From positions 1 through 46,453 of the forward strand of contig CALQIX020000028.1 in NCBI GenBank assembly GCA_943330745.2: a stretch of DNA of 46,453 nucleotides, written 5' to 3'. The number at the start of each line of letters is the position of its first letter. The stretch's first letter is position 1. Origin of the DNA: Lishizhenia tianjinensis. Lineage in GTDB: Bacteria; Bacteroidota; Bacteroidia; Flavobacteriales_D; Crocinitomicaceae. Below the pieces are notes generated by a model that made no database searches, was not told where the DNA came from, and saw nothing but the letters and a program-made list of their open reading frames with translations. This document shows positions 26,541-34,625 of this stretch, in pieces. The position numbers and the translations under genes are program-made.

Positions 26541-27551
26541 ATGAAACCGACTATTCAAAGCCTTATTTTTCAGGAAATCAAACTAAAGTTAGCCAATCAA
26601 GACTCAATTGGAAATGCACTTTCGGAAATTTTGCACATTAGTCCTGATGCCGTTTATAGAAGGTATCGAAATGAAACTCCGCTAATTGCAACAGAAATTC
26701 AGAAACTGTGTCAGCATTTTGATATTTCCTTCGATAAATTAGCCGATGTGGGCAAAGGAAAGGTGATGTTTGATTATCCCCCATTAAATACATACGATTT
26801 TAGTTTAGAATCATACCTAGAGGGAATTCTCGAACGATTTGTTCATTTAAAAAACCAGACAAATCCATCCATGCTTTTGGCCATTAATAACGTTCAGTTT
26901 TTTCAATTACTTAATTTTCCCCAACTTGTTCGATTTAGGCTATATTTTTGGGCTAAAACTCATTTACAAATAAAAGATTATGCTACTGAGAAATTTAAAC
27001 ATGAAAAAACTTCTGACAAAGCGTTTGAATTAGGCAGAGACATTCTTCAATTATATAACCAAATTCCATCTACAGAAATTTTTGATCCGGAATTGATGCG
27101 CGGGTTTATGCGCCAAATTTGGTATTACTATAAAGCCCATTTATTTGATGACCCTAGCTATGCTTTGTTTTTATGTGATAGGGCTTTGTTAATGGTCCAA
27201 CATCTACATGATCAGGCCTCGGTTGGAAAAAAGTTCGTTTATGGCACTAAGGCACCTGCCGAAGGGAACATGTTTAATATTTATGTAAACGAAACCATCA
27301 ACGCTGAGACCACATTTCTATATGAAACAAATGAAGCCAAAGGACTTTTTATTTCTCATAACATAATGAATTACCTGCATACTTCGGATGAGGTTTATGT
27401 CTCAGACACTAAGAAAATTTTGGACAAACAACTGGCTAATTCAAGTTTAATCAGTGTCGTTAATGAAAAAGAGCGCAATTCCTATTTTTTTGATCTCGAA
27501 AAAATGATCCGTTCATTTAGAGCACGAATAGAAGTAGATATCAATTTTTAG
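26541..27551 (+). CDS. HTH-domain protein, putative regulator
   Basis: A 336-residue protein without a signal peptide. The N-terminus (about residues 18-66) looks like a lambda-repressor-like HTH (IGNALSEILHISPDAVYRRY, then ATEIQKLCQHFDISFDKL). The remaining 270 residues are helical and aromatic-rich (WAKTHLQIKD, MRGFMRQIWYYYKAH) without a domain I recognise; they may be a ligand or dimerisation region. Similar large HTH proteins of unknown target occur in Bacteroidetes. It follows the outer membrane protein gene by 8 bases and probably shares its transcript, which suggests the two serve one process. Regulation of its neighbours is inference. Confidence 0.7.
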   Translation: MKPTIQSLIFQEIKLKLANQDSIGNALSEILHISPDAVYRRYRNETPLIATEIQKLCQHFDISFDKLADVGKGKVMFDYPPLNTYDFSLESYLEGILERFVHLKNQTNPSMLLAINNVQFFQLLNFPQLVRFRLYFWAKTHLQIKDYATEKFKHEKTSDKAFELGRDILQLYNQIPSTEIFDPELMRGFMRQIWYYYKAHLFDDPSYALFLCDRALLMVQHLHDQASVGKKFVYGTKAPAEGNMFNIYVNETINAETTFLYETNEAKGLFISHNIMNYLHTSDEVYVSDTKKILDKQLANSSLISVVNEKERNSYFFDLEKMIRSFRARIEVDINF

Positions 27552-27660
27552 CCACCCGCATTATATTTGCGATTTACGCAAGTAACAATCCCTCCCTTTT
27601 GAAATTCGATTAGTTTTCTAGCAGATTTTGCAACAATCTTTGTGTATAAAATTTATAACA

Positions 27661-28875
27661 ATGAAAAAACAAAATCTACTTTTTTTAGCTTTAACGTTCT
27701 CACTAAAACTTATGGCTCAAAACACAACTGATGTAAAATCTACTATTGCAGTTGCTAATCCAAATGTCACATCCATGTCAATTAAACCTGAATCTGCGGC
27801 TAAAATGATGCGGCTAGAGTTAATAAAACTTGACAAGTACAAAGTGTATGATGAATTTGACATGGCGGACGTATTAAAAACAAATCCTGAATTTACTCAA
27901 GGATGTTATGGCCAAAACTGCTTGCTTAAACTGGGAGAAGGATTGAATACTAGTTATGTGATGTGCGGAAGCTTTGATTTATTGGGCAATAAAATAGCAA
28001 TTACCTTAAAAATAATTGATGTCAAAAATAAAACCATTTATATGTCAGCTGTCCGCGAATTTGACAATCAAGAAATGGAGGTTCAACGCATGATTGAAAT
28101 AGTATTAAAAGAAATGCATGCATTAACCGTTGATAAAAACCTGATGGATCGACTAGCTTTTAAAAATGAATTAATTACGTCTAATAATATTGGAAAAGTA
28201 AATAACTCTGGGCCACGTATCGGTGTTGCCGGCTTAGTGGGATCTATCAACGAATTCGCAACAAGACCAGAAGATCAAGGTGGTTTGGGAATTCAACCTT
28301 TGGTTAGTATGATTGGCTATCAAGTAGAAGGTCAGTATGTTGGTACTGAAAATTTCTCGGCGTTAGTTGAAGGTGTATTCAATATCTCAGGACTTGAGCA
28401 AGGACAATTTATCCCTTCTTTTACTTTTATGAATGGATTCCGTTTCGGAAAGGGAAGTTGGGAATTTGCTTTTGGACCTGGTTTTGGATTGAAAAAGGTT
28501 TCCAACGGATTCATGGATACAGAAAATAAATTTGGTACAAATGAACAGTATTTTTCTGAAGCAGATTGGAATACCTATGCTTATGACACTTATAGAAATG
28601 ATCCACAATATAATACAAGCGGATATTTTGTGGCTCCAACCCCTGAGCAAGTTTCAGGTAATTCCACCTATAATTTTGGTAAGTCCTTTTATGATAGTAG
28701 AGGAGCAACCAAATTAAATACCTCATTTGTTTTTGCCTTCGGAAGAACCTTCAAAGCAGGCGCATTAAACATTCCAGTAAACATCTTCTATTCTTCACAA
28801 CGAGGAGGTGGGTATACAGGCTTTAACATTGGATTCAATGTGATAAAAAGTAAAAAAGAAATAAATCCATTTTAA
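27661..28875 (+). CDS. Exported protein: LpoB/CsgG-like N-terminus plus predicted barrel
   Basis: A 404-residue protein with a signal peptide (LLFLALTFSLKLMAQ). Residues about 25-165 follow the LpoB/CsgG/TolB-N-like pattern: AAKMMRLELIKLDKYKVYDE, then DMADVLKT, the conserved cysteine pair GCYGQNC, YVMCGSFDLLGNKIAITLKI and IDVKNKTIY. From about 190 onward come glycine- and aromatic-rich strands suggesting an outer membrane barrel or beta domain (FMNGFRFGKGSWEFAFGPGF, FNIGFNVIK). LpoB-type proteins in other bacteria activate cell-wall synthases and CsgG forms secretion pores; neither role can be claimed here. I chose the ATG at 27661 for its signal peptide; an in-frame start at 27628 is less likely. 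AATCTTTG upstream is one mismatch from the -7 consensus. Confidence 0.7.
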   Translation: MKKQNLLFLALTFSLKLMAQNTTDVKSTIAVANPNVTSMSIKPESAAKMMRLELIKLDKYKVYDEFDMADVLKTNPEFTQGCYGQNCLLKLGEGLNTSYVMCGSFDLLGNKIAITLKIIDVKNKTIYMSAVREFDNQEMEVQRMIEIVLKEMHALTVDKNLMDRLAFKNELITSNNIGKVNNSGPRIGVAGLVGSINEFATRPEDQGGLGIQPLVSMIGYQVEGQYVGTENFSALVEGVFNISGLEQGQFIPSFTFMNGFRFGKGSWEFAFGPGFGLKKVSNGFMDTENKFGTNEQYFSEADWNTYAYDTYRNDPQYNTSGYFVAPTPEQVSGNSTYNFGKSFYDSRGATKLNTSFVFAFGRTFKAGALNIPVNIFYSSQRGGGYTGFNIGFNVIKSKKEINPF

Positions 28876-28890
28876 AATATGCTGTAAAAA

Positions 28891-28935
28891 GTAGAGGAGC
28901 TCTCTGGAATCTCAGGATTCTGGGGGGCTTTCTAC
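28891..28935. terminator. Long imperfect hairpin between convergent genes (bidirectional terminator)
   Basis: GTAGA/TCTAC closes the outer stem, AGCTC pairs with GGGCT, and CTGGAATC pairs with GATTCTGG around a TCAG loop, with a few GU pairs and small bulges. On the minus strand the hairpin is followed by TTTTT (28890-28886), giving an intrinsic terminator for the 28948 gene. It lies 16 bases after the stop of the plus-strand gene and may serve that too. Confidence 0.65.
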
Positions 28936-28947
28936 ACTTAAAACACC

Positions 28948-29190
28948 TTACTTTTTTAACATTCCTTTAATGAAGCCCATTATTTTTTCTCTAAACAGAA
29001 AAAGTAAAATCAAATAAGGGATGACCATTAAATAAAGAATCCCAGTATTAATAGAACTCCCAAATGAATCTTCATCCACCTCAGATCCTTGTTCGGCTAG
29101 CATTTTACATTGAGAGCACCCCTGAGAGAGCAAATCTTCAGTTAGTATGAAGAGAAAGAACAACAATAAAATAATGGAAGATTTTTTCAT
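28948..29190 (-). CDS. Small membrane protein with CxxC motif, conserved type, unknown function
   Basis: An 80-residue protein with a signal sequence (SIILLLFFLFILTEDLLSQ), an exported segment starting GCSQCKMLAEQGSE with a CxxC motif, and one C-terminal transmembrane helix (INTGILYLMVIPYLILLFLF) ending in Lys residues. The arrangement of Q-C-x-x-C, then an acidic linker, then a GILYL..PYL helix matches a small family I recall from Bacteroidetes genomes, with no known function. CxxC could bind metal or act in redox chemistry (inference). It is divergent from the TPR lipoprotein gene and has its own promoter. Confidence 0.75.
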   Translation of the reverse strand: MKKSSIILLLFFLFILTEDLLSQGCSQCKMLAEQGSEVDEDSFGSSINTGILYLMVIPYLILLFLFREKIMGFIKGMLKK

Positions 29191-29209
29191 CTGGTGGAAG
29201 ATTAGACAT

Positions 29210-29238
29210 CAAATTTAATCAGAAATACAAGTAACCAA
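29210..29238 (-). promoter_or_regulatory. Promoter for the small CxxC membrane protein
   Basis: On the minus strand TAAATTTG (29210-29217) matches TAnnTTTG, with TTG (29236-29238) 18 bases upstream, a good Bacteroidetes spacing. The -7 element is 19 bases before the ATG. Confidence 0.6.
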
Positions 29239-29249
29239 AACAAAAAGGG

Positions 29250-29257
29250 TATTTTTG
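29250..29257 (+). promoter_or_regulatory. -7 promoter element (TATTTTTG) for the TPR lipoprotein gene
   Basis: A TAnnTTTG match 19 bases before the ATG at 29277. No TTG is seen at the expected -33 spacing. Confidence 0.5.
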
Positions 29258-29276
29258 TTTTACTATTAAATTTTTT

Positions 29277-30299
29277 ATGAATAAAACAATTATTCTTTTT
29301 TCAATTCTCATTTTATTTTCAATTCTTTCTTGTAAAGAAAATAAGAGCAAACCTGCTGCAAGCACCCAAAACCTAGATAGTTTATTGGCCTTGAATCCGA
29401 ATGATGTTAATTTATTGGTAAAAAGAGGAAATTTGATGTTGGACTCTTTTCTCTTGAAGTATAATAAGGTTTTTTTTGACAAAGCAAAACCAGATGCAAC
29501 GAAGGCTTTTAGACTAGATAGCACACGAATTGATACGCGGATGCTTTATGCGGATGTGTTAACCAATGACCCTGATCGATCAGTTAGTGATGTTTCTCGG
29601 GCTCAATATCATTATCAATTCATAGTAAAAAAACAAGCTAAAAATGTCAAGGCTTTGGTAGGTTTAGCCTCAACCTATGCTTATTTTGCAGATTTTCAAA
29701 CATCTTTACAATATGTGGATGAGGCATTGCGGGTAAATCCAAAATACAGAGATGCATATATCATGAAAGGGACTATTTTTTTAATGCAAGATAAGCGTAG
29801 TTTAGCTATATCATCGTATGAAACGGCTATCCAACAAGATCCCAATTTTGAATTAGCCTACTTGCGTTTGGGTCAACTTTACACGGAAGATGAAAAATTT
29901 GATATTGCCATAGAAAAATTCCGTAGTGCCGTAGCCTTGAATCCCAAATTGTCTGATGCGATTTATGGTGTTGCCTATTGCGAACAAATGCTCAATCGTT
30001 ACGATGTGGCCATCAAAGAGTATAGAAAACTAATGCAAGTTGATAGTAAGTACCATTTGGGGTGGTTTAACATTGGGTATATAAAACAATTCAATACGGA
30101 GAATCAACTTGACAGTGCTATTATTTATTATCAAATGGCAACAGATATTCAACCCGAATTCGTGAAAGGGTGGCACAATATAGGTACGTGTTATGAAGAA
30201 AAAAATGACCGTACACGTGCTCTTCAAGCATACGCCAAAGCACTAAAATATAATCCAGAATATCAGCTAACCAAGGAACGCGTTGCAGCATTGAAGTGA
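29277..30299 (+). CDS. TPR-repeat lipoprotein
   Basis: A 340-residue protein with a lipoprotein signal (ILFSILILFSILSC, Cys19), so probably anchored to a membrane facing the periplasm. The rest is a solenoid of about seven or eight tetratricopeptide repeats; typical halves are ALVGLASTYAYFADFQTSLQ, AYLRLGQLYTEDEKFDIAIE and GWHNIGTCYEEKNDRTRALQ, each followed by an ALxxNP-like turn. TPR solenoids mediate protein-protein contacts. The partner is unknown. It overlaps the next membrane protein gene by one base (TGATG), suggesting translational coupling. Confidence 0.88.
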   Translation: MNKTIILFSILILFSILSCKENKSKPAASTQNLDSLLALNPNDVNLLVKRGNLMLDSFLLKYNKVFFDKAKPDATKAFRLDSTRIDTRMLYADVLTNDPDRSVSDVSRAQYHYQFIVKKQAKNVKALVGLASTYAYFADFQTSLQYVDEALRVNPKYRDAYIMKGTIFLMQDKRSLAISSYETAIQQDPNFELAYLRLGQLYTEDEKFDIAIEKFRSAVALNPKLSDAIYGVAYCEQMLNRYDVAIKEYRKLMQVDSKYHLGWFNIGYIKQFNTENQLDSAIIYYQMATDIQPEFVKGWHNIGTCYEEKNDRTRALQAYAKALKYNPEYQLTKERVAALK

Positions 30300-30892
30300 T
30301 GAATAAAAAAACACTATTATTTATTCAAATTTTAGGTGAATTAGCCATTCCATTGTTGGGGTTTTTCTTCTGGAATTGGTCTCTGTATTTTATTCTTTTA
30401 TTCTACATGATTGAAAATTTATTTGCGACTTATTTTCAGCTGGAAACATTTCGAAAATTTACGTTTTTAGTGGAAAAGAAAGAGGCAGCTAGAGATTATA
30501 AAAAACTCGCTATTTTCATAATTTTTTGGCTAATTGAAGTAGCATTAATTCATACGTTTATTTGCCTAGCCAACCCAACCATCCAATTTGGTAAGGAGGT
30601 CATTTCTTTTTTTATGTATGAAGACATGGGTGTTCCACAAGGATTTTTACTTTTACCATTGCTTTATTTTGCTTCAATAATGAAAATGAAACAGGACATC
30701 CAAGCGTTTACGATTAAAATAAAATCCATTGAGGAGTTAAAAAACTTTAGTCCTCAATTTAATTACTACTGGATTTCAATTGGTTTTTGGGTTAGCCTAA
30801 TTCTAATTTCATTTTTCATTTCATTGCCTGAATTACTTGCGATTAGTCTCCTATTGGTATTATTTATTTATCGTTCATTGAACAGAACGTAG
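30299..30892 (+). CDS. Multipass membrane protein (DUF6498-like), unknown function
   Basis: A 197-residue integral membrane protein with about five or six hydrophobic helices (LGELAIPLLGFFFWNWSLYF, IFIIFWLIEVALIHTF, FLLLPLLYFASIM, YYWISIGFWVSLILISFF, LLAISLLLVLFIYRSL). The early WNWSLYFILLFYMIENLF segment recalls the W...L.FW.EN signature of DUF6498 proteins, whose function is unknown; the assignment is tentative. I chose the ATG at 30299, which overlaps the preceding stop; a GTG at 30296 is also possible. Coupling with the TPR lipoprotein suggests the two work together. Confidence 0.75.
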   Translation: MNKKTLLFIQILGELAIPLLGFFFWNWSLYFILLFYMIENLFATYFQLETFRKFTFLVEKKEAARDYKKLAIFIIFWLIEVALIHTFICLANPTIQFGKEVISFFMYEDMGVPQGFLLLPLLYFASIMKMKQDIQAFTIKIKSIEELKNFSPQFNYYWISIGFWVSLILISFFISLPELLAISLLLVLFIYRSLNRT

Positions 30893-30985
30893 TTCGTTGT
30901 GTTATTAACTATGAATTATGTAAAAACAACCTAAAAAATTACAATAGTTCGCTTGAATAGAAGTACCTTTACTAAAACAGATACC

Positions 30986-32095
30986 ATGCAACATCAAAAT
31001 ATACGATTTACTGGGACAACCAATTCTGAGTTTTACAAAGTTCTTAGAACACGTGTAAACGGTTATTTCAAGGAAAAAAACATTTCAAGACATGCTAACG
31101 CAAAAATGGTTATTAAGACGATAGCGATGCTTTCTATCTACTTGATTCCCTTCGCGTTGTTACTTACTTTAGACTTGTCATTTCCTTTATACATGCTCAT
31201 GTGGGTTATTATGGGGATTGGCATGGCTGGTGTCGGATTATCTGTTATGCATGATGCTAATCATGGGGCATATTCAAAGAATGAGTTGGTAAACAAACTT
31301 GTTGGAAAGGTCATGATTTTATTAGGTGGAAGTGATGTGAATTGGAGAATACAACACAATGTATTACATCATACGTACACAAATGTTACTGATTTCGATG
31401 AAGATATAAAACCGCCGTCATTTTTATTGCGCTTTTCACCACATGCGAAACGAAATAAATTACATCGGTTTCAACATATTTATGCTTGGTTTTTTTATGG
31501 GTTAATGACAATGATGTGGTCAACTTCAAAGGATTTTCAGCAGGCACTTCGTTATAAATCTAAAGGATTGATTGAAACTCAAAAACTAACTTTTGGTAGT
31601 CATATTTTTTCAATTATTGTGTACAAACTTATTTATTACGCCGTATTTATTGTGTTACCTCTCGTACTAACTGACGCTCCTTGGTATTGGTTGGTTATTG
31701 GTTGGTTAACCATGCAATTTATTTGTGGATTAATTCTTGCCGCTATTTTCCAACCCGCTCATGTGGTTCCAACTTCTGATTACCCTTTACCGGATGTTTC
31801 AGGAAACGTAGATGCTGATTGGGCAGTAAACCAGCTTTACAACACCGCTAATTTTGCACCAAAAGACCCTGTATTAACGTGGTATGTAGGCGGGCTTAAT
31901 TACCAAGTGGAACATCATCTTTTTCCGAATATTTGTCACGTTCATTATCCAAAAATTGCAAAAATCGTAAAAGAAACAGCATTGGAGTTTAATTTACCTT
32001 ATCATTCATACAATACATTTTTTAAGGCCTTGAAAGGGCACACAACAATGCTCTATAATCTAGGTAAATACGACAACGCACCAGCAATTCATTAA
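30986..32095 (+). CDS. Membrane fatty acid desaturase (acyl-CoA/acyl-lipid type)
   Basis: A 369-residue di-iron desaturase that introduces a double bond into membrane lipid acyl chains. It has the three histidine boxes of the family: HDANH (residues 89-93), HNVLHH (124-129) and QVEHH (307-311). The Q of the third box is the form usual in front-end (delta-5/delta-6-like) desaturases, but there is no cytochrome b5 domain. Hydrophobic membrane segments flank the boxes (about 45-85, 205-255). I chose the ATG at 30986; an in-frame TTG at 30953 is less likely. Its stop overlaps the ATG of the YjbR-like gene by one base. TACCTTTA (30964-30971) is one mismatch from a -7 element. Confidence 0.92.
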   Translation: MQHQNIRFTGTTNSEFYKVLRTRVNGYFKEKNISRHANAKMVIKTIAMLSIYLIPFALLLTLDLSFPLYMLMWVIMGIGMAGVGLSVMHDANHGAYSKNELVNKLVGKVMILLGGSDVNWRIQHNVLHHTYTNVTDFDEDIKPPSFLLRFSPHAKRNKLHRFQHIYAWFFYGLMTMMWSTSKDFQQALRYKSKGLIETQKLTFGSHIFSIIVYKLIYYAVFIVLPLVLTDAPWYWLVIGWLTMQFICGLILAAIFQPAHVVPTSDYPLPDVSGNVDADWAVNQLYNTANFAPKDPVLTWYVGGLNYQVEHHLFPNICHVHYPKIAKIVKETALEFNLPYHSYNTFFKALKGHTTMLYNLGKYDNAPAIH

Positions 32096-32448
32096 TGGAT
32101 TTAGAGAAAGTCCGTTTGCATTGTCTTTCTAAATTAGGTACAACAGAAAGTTTTCCTTTCGACAATCAAACATTGGTTTTTAAGGTAGGCGGGAAAATCT
32201 TCGCACTTCTTGATGTTGAGCATACAGAAAGCATAAATGTGAAGTGTGAACCTGAAAAAGCAATCGAATTGCGAGAGCAATTTATAGCAGTTTTGCCAGG
32301 ATATCACATGAATAAAAAGCACTGGAATACTATTCAGTTTAATAAAGACCTATGTGACCAGCTTATACTTGACTGTATAGATGAATCTTATCAGTTGGTT
32401 TATCAATCTCTTTCCAAAAAACAACGCAGTGAAATTACGGCTGGATAA
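32095..32448 (+). CDS. MmcQ/YjbR family protein
   Basis: A 117-residue cytoplasmic protein of the MmcQ/YjbR family, a CyaY-like small fold often annotated as DNA-binding, with no firm biochemical role. Family landmarks: an N-terminal TTESFPFDNQTLVFKVGGKI, then FALLDVEH, VKCEPEKA.ELRE near the middle, and PGYHMNKKHWNTI near residue 70-80. Length is as usual. The ATG overlaps the desaturase stop (TAATG) and its end overlaps the S4 gene. Confidence 0.88.
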   Translation: MDLEKVRLHCLSKLGTTESFPFDNQTLVFKVGGKIFALLDVEHTESINVKCEPEKAIELREQFIAVLPGYHMNKKHWNTIQFNKDLCDQLILDCIDESYQLVYQSLSKKQRSEITAG

Positions 32449-32812
32449 ATATGTTTGGTGTGTTCGTTTATGTAAAACGAGAAATGAAGCGACCACATTA
32501 ATAAAAAATGGTAAGATTTTACTGAATCAAATTCCTGTTAAACCTTCCAAAGAAATAAGTATTTCCGACACAATACAAGTAAAAAAACACAATGCCGTTT
32601 TCTCCTATAAAATCCTCGAATTAGTGGATAAAAGAATGGGTCCAAAATTGGTGCAAACCTATTTGGAAGATACTACATTAGACTCTGAACGAACTAAGTA
32701 TGCAGAATATCAACTTGCTCAAAAGGAGTATAATCAATTTGGGGTTGGTAAACCAACTAAGAAACAGAGAAGAACAATTACCTTATTCAAAAATGTAACA
32801 GAAACAGATTAA
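32429..32812 (+). CDS. S4-domain RNA-binding protein (Hsp15/HslR-like)
   Basis: A protein of 127 residues in the Hsp15 family, which in E. coli binds 50S subunits carrying stalled peptidyl-tRNA. The S4 domain spans about residues 2-60: KLRLDKYVWCVRLCKTRNEA, KNGKILLNQIPVKPSKEI and DTIQVKK. A basic C-terminal tail follows (GKPTKKQRRTI). I prefer the GTG at 32429 because family members usually start just before the RLDKYLW segment. An in-frame ATG at 32381 would add 16 residues and lengthen the overlap with the YjbR-like gene from 20 to 68 bases. Confidence 0.85.
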   Translation: MKLRLDKYVWCVRLCKTRNEATTLIKNGKILLNQIPVKPSKEISISDTIQVKKHNAVFSYKILELVDKRMGPKLVQTYLEDTTLDSERTKYAEYQLAQKEYNQFGVGKPTKKQRRTITLFKNVTETD

Positions 32813-32841
32813 TCGACTTATATTTCCTTAATACTGAACAT

Positions 32842-34620
32842 ATGAAAACTGGTTTATTTTATTTATTACTAATTAATGCTTCTTGGTTTTTTGCTCAAAA
32901 CACCTATTGGCAACAGCAAGTAGATTATACTATTCAGGCAAATATTGATGATAAAAAAAGTCAATTGGAAGGTAGTCAATCAGTTACCTATTTTAATAAT
33001 TCACAAGACACACTGAAAGAAATTTATTTTCATTTATATTGGAATGCGTTTAAAAAAGGAAGTCATGCATTTGAGAGACAGGCCAACGTAAGCAACGCTA
33101 AACTAGTAGATTATAAACAGCAAGATTTAGGTGAAATCTCAGTTCAATCATTAACGATTGATAAAGAAGTGCATACCATGAATGTGTTTGAATCTATCGG
33201 CCAAGTTAAATTGAAGAAAGAGCTTCTACCTGGAAAATCAGTAGTCATTACAATGAGTTTTGTCTCAAAAATACCCGCTTGTATAAACCGGGCAGGGAAA
33301 AATAATACTGCAGGAACTGACTTTACTTTTACGCAATGGTATCCAAAAATTTGTAGATATGATGATATGGGGTGGCATACAGACCCTTATTTTGGGAGAG
33401 AGTTTGCGGGCACATTTGGAAAATATTCCGTAGATATACTATGTGATTCGTCATATACCGTTGCGGGAACAGGTTTATTGAAGGATAAAACATACCAATC
33501 GAAAGGATGGAAGTCAAAAACAGTCTCATCTACAAATCAATCCTTGGAAAAATGGAGTTTTACAGCAAGTAATGTACATGATTTTGCTTTTGCATTGGAT
33601 AAAGACTGGCAGCACGAAGAATTGATTCTTGATGGTATCAGCTTTCATTATTTTTATAATATTAAATACAAAGATGCTTGGAAATCCCTTATTCAAAATT
33701 GGCCCAAAGCATATGAAATTTGTAAGCGCGAATTTGGCAACTATCCCTACGCACAGTTTTCCTTTATTCAAGCAGGTGAAGGATATATGGAATACCCCAT
33801 GTGTACAATGTTAGAAGCGAGTCGCAGTGATTTTTTTAGTACAGCGTGTCACGAGTTCATGCATAATTATTTTTATGGAATGTTTGGAACGGATGAAAAT
33901 CTATACCATTGGATGGATGAAGGGTTGACCTCCTATGCAGAAGAGCGAATTAGCAATGTAAATGATTTATCTAAAAATCCAACTAGTGGTGCTATTTCAA
34001 ATTATTCTTGGATAACGGATATGTTTATCGAAGAGCCCATTTCAACTGCTGCCAACCATTTTGATAGTGATTATCCTTACTATAATGCTGCGTACTACAA
34101 GGGCCAACTTTTTCCTGAATTAATTAGATATATGATTGGTGATTCTGTGATGCGTGCCGGTTTCAAGAGGTTTTATTCCAAGTGGAAATTCAAACATCCT
34201 GACCCCAACGACTTTGTAAAAACCTTCGAGGACGCTTCTCAATTAGAATTATCGTGGTTTCAGAATTATTGGTTAAATACCACAAAAAAAATAGATTTAT
34301 CAATCGATTCTGTATTCAAATCAGATCAAGGAATTTCGATTATCTTTAAAAACAAAGGTATACCTATGCCCCTTGAATTTAGTGTTCAATTGAAAAATGG
34401 AGATAAAAAATATTTTTATGTACCCTTGGACCTCACCAATAATTTGAAATCAGATTTCTTACGACCAACTTCAGTTCTAAACAAATGGTCCTGCGCGAGC
34501 CCAAAATATTCTATTACTTTATCCACTGTCAAATGGAAAGAAGTTCAATCAATCACTATTGATCCGGATGGTTTTTTACCCGACGTTAATTTGGAAAACA
34601 ATCGATTTCAAAAAGAATAG
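32842..34620 (+). CDS. M1 family zinc metallopeptidase, secreted
   Basis: A 592-residue aminopeptidase-like enzyme. It has a signal peptide (LFYLLLINASWFFAQ), an N-terminal beta-sandwich (about 20-240) and a gluzincin catalytic domain with HEFMH (His337, Glu338, His341) and the third zinc ligand Glu360 eighteen residues later in WMDEGLTSYAEE. The exopeptidase GAMEN motif appears in altered form as GYMEYP, common in Bacteroidetes homologues. Substrates are unknown. No T9SS sorting domain is present, so it is probably periplasmic or surface-retained. It lies 29 bases after the S4 gene without an evident promoter, and 5 bases from the convergent FG-GAP gene. Confidence 0.9.
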   Translation: MKTGLFYLLLINASWFFAQNTYWQQQVDYTIQANIDDKKSQLEGSQSVTYFNNSQDTLKEIYFHLYWNAFKKGSHAFERQANVSNAKLVDYKQQDLGEISVQSLTIDKEVHTMNVFESIGQVKLKKELLPGKSVVITMSFVSKIPACINRAGKNNTAGTDFTFTQWYPKICRYDDMGWHTDPYFGREFAGTFGKYSVDILCDSSYTVAGTGLLKDKTYQSKGWKSKTVSSTNQSLEKWSFTASNVHDFAFALDKDWQHEELILDGISFHYFYNIKYKDAWKSLIQNWPKAYEICKREFGNYPYAQFSFIQAGEGYMEYPMCTMLEASRSDFFSTACHEFMHNYFYGMFGTDENLYHWMDEGLTSYAEERISNVNDLSKNPTSGAISNYSWITDMFIEEPISTAANHFDSDYPYYNAAYYKGQLFPELIRYMIGDSVMRAGFKRFYSKWKFKHPDPNDFVKTFEDASQLELSWFQNYWLNTTKKIDLSIDSVFKSDQGISIIFKNKGIPMPLEFSVQLKNGDKKYFYVPLDLTNNLKSDFLRPTSVLNKWSCASPKYSITLSTVKWKEVQSITIDPDGFLPDVNLENNRFQKE

Positions 34621-34625
34621 CGAGA

